Below are positions 1 to 7,885 of a DNA stretch of 64,000 bases, one piece after another. Both the position numbers and the translations under genes were made by a program. The stretch comes from Anaerolineae bacterium (GTDB lineage: Bacteria; Chloroflexota; Anaerolineae; Aggregatilineales; Phototrophicaceae): assembly GCA_020849765.1 (NCBI GenBank), contig JADLAY010000043.1:1-64000 (forward strand), given 5' to 3'. The notes below the pieces were generated by a model, which was given only the letters and a program-made list of their open reading frames with translations, did not search any database and was not told where the DNA came from. Position 1 is the first letter of the stretch, and the number at the start of each line of letters is the position of its first letter.

Positions 1-185
1 TGCGCGTCAGCCCTGGCGACTGGATCATCGGCGAGGCCGATGGCGTGATCGTCGTCCCGCAGGCGATTGCCATGGAGACGCTGATCAAGGCGGAAGAACT
101 CGAAGCCCAAGAACAGGGGATGCGTGAAGACGTCGCCGCCGGCATGTCCTTTGACGACGCCTACAAGAAATGGGGCCGCGCCTGA
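1..185 (+). CDS. RraA-like / HMG-aldolase family protein, C-terminal fragment
   Basis: Only the last 60 codons are in the window, in the frame that ends with the TGA at 183-185. The fragment begins with RVSPGDWIIGEADGVIVVP, the pattern near the end of RraA-like proteins and 4-hydroxy-4-methyl-2-oxoglutarate aldolases (formerly annotated as menaquinone methyltransferases). A charged helix with EELEAQEQ and a short tail ending KKWGRA follow. Family members are either class II pyruvate aldolases or RNase E regulators; the fragment cannot separate these. It converges on the ABC transporter locus on the other strand, so co-regulation with it is possible but not shown. Confidence 0.6.
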   Translation, partial: RVSPGDWIIGEADGVIVVPQAIAMETLIKAEELEAQEQGMREDVAAGMSFDDAYKKWGRA

Positions 186-275
186 ACTGGGCGCAAGTGC
201 CTCAACACAAGCCGGGGCATACAACCATGCCCCGGCAAAACCTATGTTGTCTAAACTGTTGATAGACGACGACCG

Positions 276-2228
276 TCAGCCTTTCAAGCTCCCCGCCGTC
301 AGCCCTTCAACCAGGAAACGCTGAGCGAAGATGTAAACTGCCGCCACCGGGACGGCCATCAGCAGCGAGGCCGCCATCATCTGCCCCCATGGATAGATAT
401 CACCAAAGACCAGCAGTTGCAGCCCGACCGGGAGCGTCTTCAAGCTGTCACTCGTGATGAACACGAATGCGAACAGGAATTCGTTCCAGGCATTGGTGAA
501 GGCGAAAAGCGTGACCGACAGCAGCGCAGGCGCTGCCAGCGGCAGTGTGATGCGCCAGAAGGCGACCAGACGCGTCGCTCCGTCAATCATCGCCGCCTCT
601 TCCAGTTCCACCGGAATCGAGCGGAAATATCCCATCATGACCCAGGTCGCAAACGGCATCAGAAACGTCGGATAGGTCAGGATGAGCGCGGCGTGCGAGT
701 TGATAAGCCCCAGGTTTGTCAGAGTGCGATACAGAGGGATAAAGAGCAGCGACCCAGGCAGCAGATAGGTCACCAACAATAGCGTCGTGATCGTCCCTGC
801 ACCCAGAAACTTCAGCCGAGAGAGCGCATAAGCAGCCAGTGCCGCCAATACAACTGAGATAGCGGTGCTGCTGATCGCGACGAACGCTGTGTTGCGAAAC
901 CAGGTCACGAAAGGTGTGTCAAACAAGAGTGATCGATATTGTTCGGTCGTCCACGGATTCGGCCAGAAGACAGAGTCCATTTGCTGGATCTGCGGCGTGC
1001 CCTTGAACGATGTGATCAAGATCCAGTAAAACGGAAACAAGACGAAGATCATGAACGGGATGAGCAGAAGTAGTCGCGCAGCCACCCCCATACTCCCCCG
1101 TTGCGAGCGGGTGAGACGCGGCTGGCCGCTCTTGTCCGGCGGCAGGATCAGGTGCATCAGGCTGCCCAGCACCTGTGCCACCCATTCGAACGGTAAAAAG
1201 ATCAGGTCGAGCAGCGCGCCCAACCAGCGACCGATCGAACCAAGCATACGGTCAAAGAGTGACTCTTTCTTGCTGACGGCCATACCTGGGTCACGCCGCA
1301 TAACGCGCGCCAGGATGAAAATCAGCAGGAACAACAAGGGCGCCATGCTGAACGCGACTGCGGCTCCCGGGCCAAAGCGCAGACTGATAATGGCCTTTTC
1401 GTATGCAAGGATCGAGTAGACGCGGGTAGCACCGCCAGGTCCGCCTCCGGTCATGAGGTAGATGAGGCCAAACGTGTTGAAGGTCGAAATAAACGACAAC
1501 AGCAGCGTTACGATAATGACATAGCGTAGGCTCGGCAGCGTGATATGTCGGAAGCGCTGAACGGCGTCTGCGCCATCCACCTCGGCTGCCTCGTACTGCT
1601 CGCGATCAATGGCTTTGAGCCCGGCAAGCAAGAGCAGGACGTAAAACGGGATGCCTTTCCATACATTGACTGCGATGACACTTGGCATCGGATAGTCGGC
1701 CAGCCAGGCAACCGGGCTATCAATGATTCCCACGCGCATCAAAATTGGGTTCAGGCCACCGAAAATCGGGTGATAGATGCTGAGCCAGGTCAAAGCAGTT
1801 ACGACCTCCGGCACAATCCATGGCAGCAGCATTAGCCCCGTCAGCACGCTGCGAAACGGCAGACGGCTGTTGAGCAACAGGGCTATTCCCATCCCCACGA
1901 CGAATTTGATGACAATCGAGAATAACGTGAAGTGAAAAGTATTGCTGACGGCGACACGAAAGTCGTTATCCGCAAACAAGCGCACGTAGTTATCCAGCCC
2001 AACAAATTGATCGGTTCGCGTAATCACATTGCGGGTGGTCATGCTCACCAGAATGGCATTGATAAAGGGCCACAGGACAAGCCCAGCCATGATAATGACG
2101 ATGGGAAGCACGAACGGAATCGCCACACGCCAGTCACGCCCCAGGATCGTGTCGAGACGTCTGGAACGCGAATTCACGGCGGGTGGATACCTTTGCGGTA
2201 CTGACCTCAGCCGAGCTTGCTCGTCCAT
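276..2228 (-). CDS. Fused MalF-MalG type ABC transporter permease
   Basis: One 650-residue protein carries both membrane permeases of a carbohydrate (CUT1-type) ABC importer. Residues about 35-310 resemble MalF/UgpA and residues about 385-650 resemble MalG/UgpE. Each half has its own EAA loop that docks on the ATPase: YEAAEVDGA near residue 213 and LEEAAMIDGA near residue 542. The linker at about 310-380 is partly hydrophobic. The ATG at 2226-2228 (MDEQARLRS) is chosen because AGAGG sits just upstream and because a longer reading frame would run through the hairpin at 2281-2308. The binding-protein gene lies directly upstream on the same strand. No ATPase gene is present, so a shared MsmK/MalK-type ATPase encoded elsewhere is likely. 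The fusion is continuous in the sequence; only an assembly error would undo it. Confidence 0.9.
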   Translation of the reverse strand: MDEQARLRSVPQRYPPAVNSRSRRLDTILGRDWRVAIPFVLPIVIIMAGLVLWPFINAILVSMTTRNVITRTDQFVGLDNYVRLFADNDFRVAVSNTFHFTLFSIVIKFVVGMGIALLLNSRLPFRSVLTGLMLLPWIVPEVVTALTWLSIYHPIFGGLNPILMRVGIIDSPVAWLADYPMPSVIAVNVWKGIPFYVLLLLAGLKAIDREQYEAAEVDGADAVQRFRHITLPSLRYVIIVTLLLSFISTFNTFGLIYLMTGGGPGGATRVYSILAYEKAIISLRFGPGAAVAFSMAPLLFLLIFILARVMRRDPGMAVSKKESLFDRMLGSIGRWLGALLDLIFLPFEWVAQVLGSLMHLILPPDKSGQPRLTRSQRGSMGVAARLLLLIPFMIFVLFPFYWILITSFKGTPQIQQMDSVFWPNPWTTEQYRSLLFDTPFVTWFRNTAFVAISSTAISVVLAALAAYALSRLKFLGAGTITTLLLVTYLLPGSLLFIPLYRTLTNLGLINSHAALILTYPTFLMPFATWVMMGYFRSIPVELEEAAMIDGATRLVAFWRITLPLAAPALLSVTLFAFTNAWNEFLFAFVFITSDSLKTLPVGLQLLVFGDIYPWGQMMAASLLMAVPVAAVYIFAQRFLVEGLTAGSLKG

Positions 2229-2280
2229 ACAAACCTCTGGTTCTAAAGAAACGGTTTTCGTCTGTTTCGAACAATAAGTA

Positions 2281-2308
2281 TGAGAGAGCGACCGGCGTCG
2301 CTCTCTCA
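2281..2308 (-). promoter_or_regulatory. Strong intercistronic mRNA hairpin
   Basis: A perfect 12-bp inverted repeat (TGAGAGAGCGAC and its complement) with a CGGC loop lies between the binding-protein stop and the permease start. No T-run follows, so it is not a classical terminator. In binding-protein operons such hairpins often protect the 3' end of the upstream message, so that the binding protein outnumbers the permease. That role is inferred here. Confidence 0.6.
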
Positions 2309-2321
2309 CTCTGCATTGCTA

Positions 2322-3719
2322 TTAGCCTTGCGGAACCCCGCCTTCTTCCCAGATGAGCGCAATGCGATTGTGCGCGTCGGCCACGGCTTCCTCCGGTGAC
2401 ATACCGCCGGTGACGATGTTTGCCATCATCTGGCTCATGACCGCCTGTGCATTCACCGTGTCGTGCAGCGGACTTGGGAGCGCCGGATGAGAAATGCCAT
2501 AGTAGATTTCCGGGTTGAACATAATGTCCCGGAAGACCGAGAAGTTCGGGTCAATCGCCAGCAGCTCTTCCGACCACAAATCGGTATACGCGGGCAGGAA
2601 TAAACCACCGCCGTTCTCTGCCATCGGCGTGATATTGGCCGGGTCGAGCAGGTTCAGGATCAGTTCTTTCGCAAGGTCGGCATTCTTCGCACCCTTGAAG
2701 ATCGTGAACCAACCGTTTTGGGGCGCTTCCATCCGGCGTCCATCCAACCATGTGGGACCACGGAGCACCGCCGTGTTGGCAAAAAGTTCGGGATCATTGG
2801 CCTTAGAAGCGCCGTACACGCTGGGCTGATTGAGCGTGAGCGCAATCGTGCCCGCCAGATAAGCTTCGTTGTTGCCTGTATCCGTCCAGCTCGCGACGCC
2901 GGGCGGCAGCATGGGCGCGTACATCGGGTTCGTATAGATGTCCGCCAGCCATGCGACAGCAGCAACGGTCTCCGGTGAGTTGAAGTTGACCACCAACCCG
3001 GTCTCGTCGCTGATGGTGCCGCCATAGGCCTTGATGACGGAATCGATCAGACCATGGGCATCGCCACTCCGGTTGATCGTGAAGCCCCAACCCCACATTT
3101 GATTGTCAGGGTTAGATACCGCCAGGGCAGCATCCCGGTGCTCGTCCCAGGTTTCGAGTGAATAGACGTCGATGCCGTTCGCCTCGAAAACATCGCGCCG
3201 ACCAAACCATGCACCAGTGACGCTCATGAACGGCACGCCCCACCAGCGCCCATCAATCTTGCCATTGAACTCGGCAATCGCGGGCACGACATTCCCGTAA
3301 CGGCTGATGGCTTCTTCGACGACATCTGTCACATCTTCGAGGATATCCTGCGAGTACATCAGCGGAATGCTCAGTTGGTTGTAGCTGAGGTCAGGTGGAT
3401 TGCCTGCCTGGACAGCGGCCACCATCTTGGCGATAAAATCGCCGAAAAGCTCCGGGTTGGCCGTCGAAATGTCCAGATCGACCCCCTTGTTATCAGCAAA
3501 CCGGACAACAGAGTCGCGGAACATGTTCTGGACGATTTCAAAGTATTCGGTTCTATGAATGACGGTCAGGCGTCCCTCAACACCTTCCGGTAGCGGAAGG
3601 GGCGTCGCGGTGGGGTCTTGGGCAAAAACGCCCGGGATGCGCGCCCCTGCCGCAAGCAGCGCTGCACTTGCACCGGCGGTGCGCAGGAAATCCCTACGGC
3701 TCATCTTCTTCACGCTCAT
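2322..3719 (-). CDS. Extracellular sugar-type solute-binding protein, Tat-exported
   Basis: This 465-residue family 1 solute-binding protein should deliver a sugar or similar ligand to the fused permease downstream. The N-terminus has a twin-arginine signal (SRRDFLR, then a hydrophobic stretch rich in Ala and Leu, ending near VFAQD) and a short Pro/Thr linker (PTATPLP). The body has the usual periplasmic-binding-protein fold features, including WGVPF near residue 160 and a Trp-rich central part. GAGGAG lies just before the ATG. There is no Cys after the signal, so it is not an obvious lipoprotein, and its retention at the membrane is unexplained. The ligand cannot be read from the sequence. 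Confidence 0.9.
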   Translation of the reverse strand: MSVKKMSRRDFLRTAGASAALLAAGARIPGVFAQDPTATPLPLPEGVEGRLTVIHRTEYFEIVQNMFRDSVVRFADNKGVDLDISTANPELFGDFIAKMVAAVQAGNPPDLSYNQLSIPLMYSQDILEDVTDVVEEAISRYGNVVPAIAEFNGKIDGRWWGVPFMSVTGAWFGRRDVFEANGIDVYSLETWDEHRDAALAVSNPDNQMWGWGFTINRSGDAHGLIDSVIKAYGGTISDETGLVVNFNSPETVAAVAWLADIYTNPMYAPMLPPGVASWTDTGNNEAYLAGTIALTLNQPSVYGASKANDPELFANTAVLRGPTWLDGRRMEAPQNGWFTIFKGAKNADLAKELILNLLDPANITPMAENGGGLFLPAYTDLWSEELLAIDPNFSVFRDIMFNPEIYYGISHPALPSPLHDTVNAQAVMSQMMANIVTGGMSPEEAVADAHNRIALIWEEGGVPQG

Positions 3720-3954
3720 GGTTTTTGTCTCCTCAATAGATTTTTCTTCAAAGGTTTGCGGGAATGATCTGGCGGAAACATTGTGCCTGCGAAACGTTAC
3801 CCCGTCCGACAGACAACTGGTTATGCTCCGTCGATATAGACCTCCTTTGTTGCCTGGCGCTCTTGTGCCGCTTGAGCGCTAACGTACTTCTTGGAGTTTT
3901 GTAGCTTTCTTCTGTGATAACTCCTTTCGGTTAATGCGAGGCAATTTGGAGAGA

Positions 3955-4629
3955 TTATTCAGGATAGATATGTGGCCAGATGAGCATGATATGCTCCTGA
4001 ATGGCAGACGCTGCCGCTTCTGCATTATGGTTGCGCAAGGCATCTACAATCGGCTGGTGCCGCATCGCAACCTCCACGAAGTCGAGATAGTGCATAGGGT
4101 GAGACTCTACGACAAATCGCTCAATCTGGTTCGAAAGTGGTGCCCATAGACGCAACAATCCCGTGCTGCCAGACCATTCGACCAGCCGACGGTGAAACTG
4201 CATATCATGTTCTGCCAGCAGAAAGATATCGTCCTGATTACCGGCCAGCGACATCTTCTGCATCAGATCATCCAGTTCCGCACACTGAGCCATTGTGATA
4301 TTCGTTGCCGTACGCCGGCAGGCGAAACCTTCGATCGTGCAGCGAATGGAAAATAACTCATACATTTCATCGGTTGAAAGGAAGGTAACATGGGTCGCGC
4401 TGCGTTTCCGCCGCTCTACCAGCCCGTCACGTTCGAGTCGTTGTAGCGCTTCGCGGACGGTACCTTGGCTGGTTCCCATCTTCGCCGCAATGTCGAGTTC
4501 GACCAGCCTTTCCCCTGGCTGCAAATCAGCGCAGACGATCGCAACGCGTAAATGTTCGTAAACCTGATCAGATAGAGACCCAAGTCTGGTGGTTTGAAGA
4601 CGTAATCGCTGTCGAGAGGTTTCAACCAT
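3955..4629 (-). CDS. GntR-family transcriptional regulator, FCD (FadR-like) type
   Basis: The 224-residue protein has an N-terminal winged helix (about residues 18-85, with LVELDIAAKMGTSQGTVREAL as the recognition part) and an all-helical FCD ligand-binding domain behind it. FCD domains bind small carboxylates through metal-coordinating Asp/His residues; here EHDMQFHRRL supplies a typical pair. It lies 235 bp upstream of the binding-protein gene on the same strand and is its likely regulator. A perfect inverted repeat just upstream of its own start suggests autoregulation. The effector is unknown; FCD proteins beside sugar transporters and an RraA-like aldolase often respond to sugar acids. 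Confidence 0.88.
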   Translation of the reverse strand: MVETSRQRLRLQTTRLGSLSDQVYEHLRVAIVCADLQPGERLVELDIAAKMGTSQGTVREALQRLERDGLVERRKRSATHVTFLSTDEMYELFSIRCTIEGFACRRTATNITMAQCAELDDLMQKMSLAGNQDDIFLLAEHDMQFHRRLVEWSGSTGLLRLWAPLSNQIERFVVESHPMHYLDFVEVAMRHQPIVDALRNHNAEAAASAIQEHIMLIWPHIYPE

Positions 4630-4645
4630 TCTGTCAGTCTTCTGC

Positions 4646-4667
4646 CATGGATTATTGATAATCCATG
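4646..4667. promoter_or_regulatory. Candidate GntR operator, 10-2-10 inverted repeat
   Basis: CATGGATTAT and its exact complement flank a TG dinucleotide, 17 bp upstream of the GntR-family start codon. The size and position fit an autoregulatory operator. No second copy was seen by eye in front of the binding-protein gene. Confidence 0.5.
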
Positions 4668-4804
4668 ATAAGTAGCGGGGACGAGTATGTCAAGCCATTG
4701 GCGACCAATAGTCGATGCCATCATGCCCTTGGGCAGATCAATATTTCATCCTGAGAGCAGATATGATGTATTCAGATGGGAACGGCGAAGAAGAGGATAA
4801 TGAA

Positions 4805-4840
4805 AAACGCTTCATCGCTTGAATAAGAGATGAAGCGTTT
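4805..4840 (-). terminator. Intrinsic terminator of tRNA-Glu
   Basis: A perfect 12-bp stem (AAACGCTTCATC and its complement) with a 12-nt loop lies 2 bp beyond the tRNA 3' end. Read on the minus strand the stem is followed by further T residues. Confidence 0.8.
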
Positions 4841-4842
4841 CA

Positions 4843-4915
4843 TGACCCCAACGAGACTCGAACTCGTGTCTTCACCTTGAAAGGGTGACGTCCTAGACCG
4901 CTAGACGATGGGGCC
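4843..4915 (-). tRNA. tRNA-Glu (UUC)
   Basis: The cloverleaf folds fully on the minus strand. The acceptor is GGCCCCA paired with TGGGGTC (one G-T pair), the anticodon loop CTTTCAA gives TTC, and the T loop is TTCGAGT. CCA is not encoded. The remaining bases between 4630 and 4990 hold only the operator and terminator listed here. Confidence 0.95.
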
Positions 4916-4990
4916 TCAGCGTTGAACAGTCTACCAGTCAGGCACAGTACCGTCAAGCCTCAACGACGGCGTTTGAGGGCTTGGGAGCCC

Positions 4991-5404
4991 TCAGTTTTGC
5001 GAGGATGTACCTTCGCTCTTGGAGGGGGTATCCGAGGGTTTGGCGGGCTGCTGCCAGGACAGAATTCGCATGATCAACTCGCGCGGGTTGAACGGCTTGC
5101 TCAGGTAACCATCCGCGCTCAGCACGACGCCCTGCGCCGTGTAATCTTCCAGGCGAGATGCTGTCAGCATCAAGACCGGGATGTCGCCGGTCGCCGGATC
5201 ATTCTTGAGCTTGTCGCACACCTCGAACCCGGTCATACCTGGCATATTGACGTCGAGGATCACCAGATCAGGCTTGCGATCCTGCACCAGTGACAGCGCC
5301 TCCGGGCCGTCAAACGCGCTGACCACCTCGTGGCCAATACTCTCGATGATATCGATCAAGAGCTGGCGGTTGTCCGCGTTGTCGTCGGCGATCAGGACGA
5401 GCAT
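4991..5404 (-). CDS. Single-domain response regulator (second receiver)
   Basis: This is a stand-alone receiver domain of about 137 residues with no output domain. The acidic pair (LIADDNADN), the phospho-acceptor Asp (VILDVNMPGMTG), the Thr switch (LMLTAS) and the Lys (LSKPFNP) are all present, so it should be phosphorylatable. A Pro/Ser-rich tail follows. The start is placed at MLVLIADDN because GGGAG lies upstream and receivers begin at this point; an ATG at 5420-5422, overlapping the upstream stop, is the alternative. It is the last gene of a kinase-receiver-receiver set. Confidence 0.85.
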   Translation of the reverse strand: MLVLIADDNADNRQLLIDIIESIGHEVVSAFDGPEALSLVQDRKPDLVILDVNMPGMTGFEVCDKLKNDPATGDIPVLMLTASRLEDYTAQGVVLSADGYLSKPFNPRELIMRILSWQQPAKPSDTPSKSEGTSSQN

Positions 5405-5422
5405 GAGCGCGCAGTCTCCCAT

Positions 5423-5794
5423 CTAACCCATGTATCGAGCGAGCTTTCCGGCTAGCTCTCTGAAATTGATGGGCTTGGAAACGTAATCATCGCACCCGGC
5501 GGCCAGCGCGCGTTCTTTATCGCCCAGCATGGCATGCGCCGTCAGGGCAATGATCGGGATGTTCGCGAGCGCCTCGTTCTCCTTGATCTTCTTGGCCGTG
5601 GTCCAACCATCCATCAGCGGCAGCGACAGATCGAGCAATATCAATGCAGGCTTCTCTTTATCCAGGATCTCCAGCGCCTCTTCGCCATTCGACGCGACCA
5701 GTGACGCATACTGCAAGGATTGCAGCAGATCGAGGATCAAGGTCATATTGTCCTTGTTGTCTTCGACGACCAGAATTTGCTTCTGTTCTTGCAT
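5423..5794 (-). CDS. Single-domain response regulator (first receiver)
   Basis: A 123-residue CheY-like receiver with intact residues: VVEDNKDN for metal binding, LILLDLSLPLMDG with the phospho-acceptor Asp, IALTAHA, and VSKPINF. The gene starts at MQEQKQILVV, with AAGAGAG upstream on the minus strand. Its sequence resembles DivK/CpdR-like single receivers that relay phosphate or bind partner proteins. The next receiver gene follows at once. The kinase gene upstream lacks the phospho-donating His, so the source of phosphate for this receiver is uncertain. Confidence 0.87.
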   Translation of the reverse strand: MQEQKQILVVEDNKDNMTLILDLLQSLQYASLVASNGEEALEILDKEKPALILLDLSLPLMDGWTTAKKIKENEALANIPIIALTAHAMLGDKERALAAGCDDYVSKPINFRELAGKLARYMG

Positions 5795-5899
5795 GACGAT
5801 GCTCTCTTGCGTGCGCGAGCGCTGCGAGGATAGCACGCAATATCTTCGCACTGTAACGCAATTGTAACGCAGATCTTTAGAGATTGAAGATAAGCAAGC

Positions 5900-6925
5900 T
5901 CAAGCTTGCGGATTATCGGTCACACGTGGCACCTGAACCGTCTTGGCGCGCGCGGGCACATAGGCGCGCAGCGCCACAAAGAATGTGCTGCCCTGCTTCT
6001 CCACGCTCTTGACCCAGATGACGCCCTGCTGCATTTCCAGCAGGCGCTTGACGATCGCCAGTCCCAGTCCCAGCCCGCGCTCGTCATGCGTTTGATCGCG
6101 ATGCACGCGGTAGAATGTGTCGAAGATGCTTGCCTGATCCTGTGAGGCAATGCCGATGCCGGTATCGCGCACGGACAGCACCACCCAGGCGCCATCGCGC
6201 AGCCAGCCGATGGTCGGCAGCTCGACCTTATCCGCGACACCGTTCTTGACCTGCACACCGCTGGCGGCAAGCGTCACACTGCCCTTCTGGGTGAAGCGCA
6301 GCGCATTGATCAGCAGTTGCGACAAGACCTGCTCGACGCGTTGGGCATCGCCCAGGATCGGGATGATGTCCGGCTCGACCTCGTGGAGCAGTTCGACCTC
6401 GTCGCTCGTTTTTTCCTGCACGTCGGCGATCACGCGCTCGACCACAGGCAGCACCTCGACCGGTTGGATGTTGAGCGTCACCGCGCCGTAATCGAGCCGG
6501 TGCAGTTCGAGCATGTCGGTGATATAGGTCAGCAGGTCGTTGCCGCTGCGCTGGACGGCGGTGATGCGTTCGCGCGCCTGATCGCTGAGGGCGCCATATG
6601 TGCCATTCAGTAGCAGATCGCTGTAGCCGATGATCACGTTGAGCGGCGTGCGCACGTAGTAGCCCATATTGTCGAAGAATGTCCCGCGCGTGCGCCGGAC
6701 TTCCGTCAGATCTTGCTTGAGCGATTCGACTTGCCTGCGTTCGCTGGTGAGGTCACTGCGCACGCCAAGCAGCTCACGGCGCATGCGCTCGACCTCCGCC
6801 TTGAGATCGGCCGCCGCATCCGTGTCGGCCTCGAGGCGCCGCAGACGCATCGCCTGAAAGACGTTGTAAGCGACGGATACGACCAGGGCGATCACCGAGA
6901 TCAACGCAATATCGCCGGGTTGCAT
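5900..6925 (-). CDS. Membrane-anchored histidine-kinase-like protein lacking the phospho-acceptor His
   Basis: The 341-residue protein has one N-terminal membrane helix (residues 5-23), a coiled coil (about 30-80), a HisKA-type dimerisation helix and a HATPase domain. The H-box, normally NMSHELRTPL, reads NMGYYVRTPL at residues 86-95. The His is Tyr89 (TAC at 6659-6661) and the following Glu is Tyr90. The ATP-binding boxes look intact: N box LLINALRFT around Asn207, G1 DTGIGI at 254-259, F box IFDTFYRV, and G2 GLGLGL at 284-289. It may bind ATP but cannot autophosphorylate in the usual way. DivL of Caulobacter is a studied protein with the same His-to-Tyr change. Two receiver genes follow on the same strand. 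Confidence 0.88.
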   Translation of the reverse strand: MQPGDIALISVIALVVSVAYNVFQAMRLRRLEADTDAAADLKAEVERMRRELLGVRSDLTSERRQVESLKQDLTEVRRTRGTFFDNMGYYVRTPLNVIIGYSDLLLNGTYGALSDQARERITAVQRSGNDLLTYITDMLELHRLDYGAVTLNIQPVEVLPVVERVIADVQEKTSDEVELLHEVEPDIIPILGDAQRVEQVLSQLLINALRFTQKGSVTLAASGVQVKNGVADKVELPTIGWLRDGAWVVLSVRDTGIGIASQDQASIFDTFYRVHRDQTHDERGLGLGLAIVKRLLEMQQGVIWVKSVEKQGSTFFVALRAYVPARAKTVQVPRVTDNPQA

Positions 6926-6989
6926 GAGAAAGATCTATCTCCTCAGGGATGACCGCGCGCGATGGCGCGGCTCGCCATTGACTGGCGTG

Positions 6990-7277
6990 CTAGGGCTTCA
7001 ACCGCTGGCTGTTGTTGACGTCGGCATTCTCGTGCGCAGATGAACGCGCAGCCGCCCGCATGTCTTCGGGCGCTGCCATCAATTGTCCCGTGATCTGCTC
7101 AAGATGGTTCAGCGCGTCGTAATCGAACTCCTGATACTGGCAGATATCGCACGTCCAGGAATCCATATTGGGAATGCTGAGGGGCATCCCGCGATAGAGG
7201 GTCACGAACGCGGCCTGGCTGCGATGCAGATGCCCTATCTGACACCGAGGGCAAGAGTACGTGCTTTTGTCTGTCAT
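6990..7277 (-). CDS. YgiT-type zinc-finger protein
   Basis: A 95-residue protein with two CxxC pairs (CPRCQIG near residue 9 and CDICQYQ near residue 43), as in the zinc ribbon of YgiT/MqsA antitoxins. The part after the ribbon is a short helix (FDYDALNHLEQITGQL) and an Ala-rich tail, with no recognisable HTH domain. AGAGGTG precedes the ATG. Such isolated ribbons are common in Chloroflexota and usually have no assigned function. It follows the two signal peptidase genes on the same strand, separated by 18 bp, so it may be co-transcribed with them. Confidence 0.7.
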   Translation of the reverse strand: MTDKSTYSCPRCQIGHLHRSQAAFVTLYRGMPLSIPNMDSWTCDICQYQEFDYDALNHLEQITGQLMAAPEDMRAAARSSAHENADVNNSQRLKP

Positions 7278-7295
7278 GCTGCACCTCTTCTACAA

Positions 7296-7868
7296 TCATG
7301 GAAAGCGAAACCGCGTGATCACACCCCAATCCGAGGGGGGCCAGTAACGCACCAAAGCCTCACCGACCAGATTCGAACGCGGAACCGGCCCGAAGTAACG
7401 TGAATCGTTGCTGTTGTTTCGGTTATCGCCCATCAAGAAAAATTCATCCGCGCCCAGTGCCCATTCTGCATCTCGGCAGCGGTTTTGCTGGCATTCCTCT
7501 TTAATATACGGCTCGTCGAGGATGATGCCATCGACGAACACCTGCCCGTCACGAATCGTGACCGTCTCGCCGGGCAGCCCGATCAGGCGCTTGATCAGCG
7601 ACGGATCGTCGTAGCGCGCGCCAGGCGTATTGAAGACGACGATGTCCCCGCGCTGGGGCTCGCCCACCAGGTACGGGACCCGGCTCACGAGCACGTACTG
7701 CCCCGTATAAAAGCTGGGCTGCATGCTCGGCCCATCAATGAAATAACGGGTTGTCGCCAGGTTGACCAGGGTATAGACAAACACGATCAGGAGCGCTGTA
7801 TCCAGCAGCTCATGCAACCATCCTGCACGGCGCAATCGCGGGCGCGCAGGTGGAGGATCGATGACCAT
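7296..7868 (-). CDS. lepB: Signal peptidase I
   Basis: A type I signal peptidase of 190 residues that removes Sec and Tat signal peptides outside the membrane. One N-terminal membrane helix (LLDTALLIVFVYTLVNLA) anchors it. The catalytic Ser is in DGPSMQPS and the catalytic Lys in SLIKRLIGLPGE. The GDNRNNSNDSR motif of box E is intact. The start at 7866-7868 (MVIDPPPARPRL) has AAGG upstream; an upstream extension would overlap the preceding gene. It is a tandem paralogue of the next gene and is 17 bp from it. Confidence 0.93.
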   Translation of the reverse strand: MVIDPPPARPRLRRAGWLHELLDTALLIVFVYTLVNLATTRYFIDGPSMQPSFYTGQYVLVSRVPYLVGEPQRGDIVVFNTPGARYDDPSLIKRLIGLPGETVTIRDGQVFVDGIILDEPYIKEECQQNRCRDAEWALGADEFFLMGDNRNNSNDSRYFGPVPRSNLVGEALVRYWPPSDWGVITRFRFP

Positions 7869-7885
7869 ATCGTCAGCCTTCAGGG

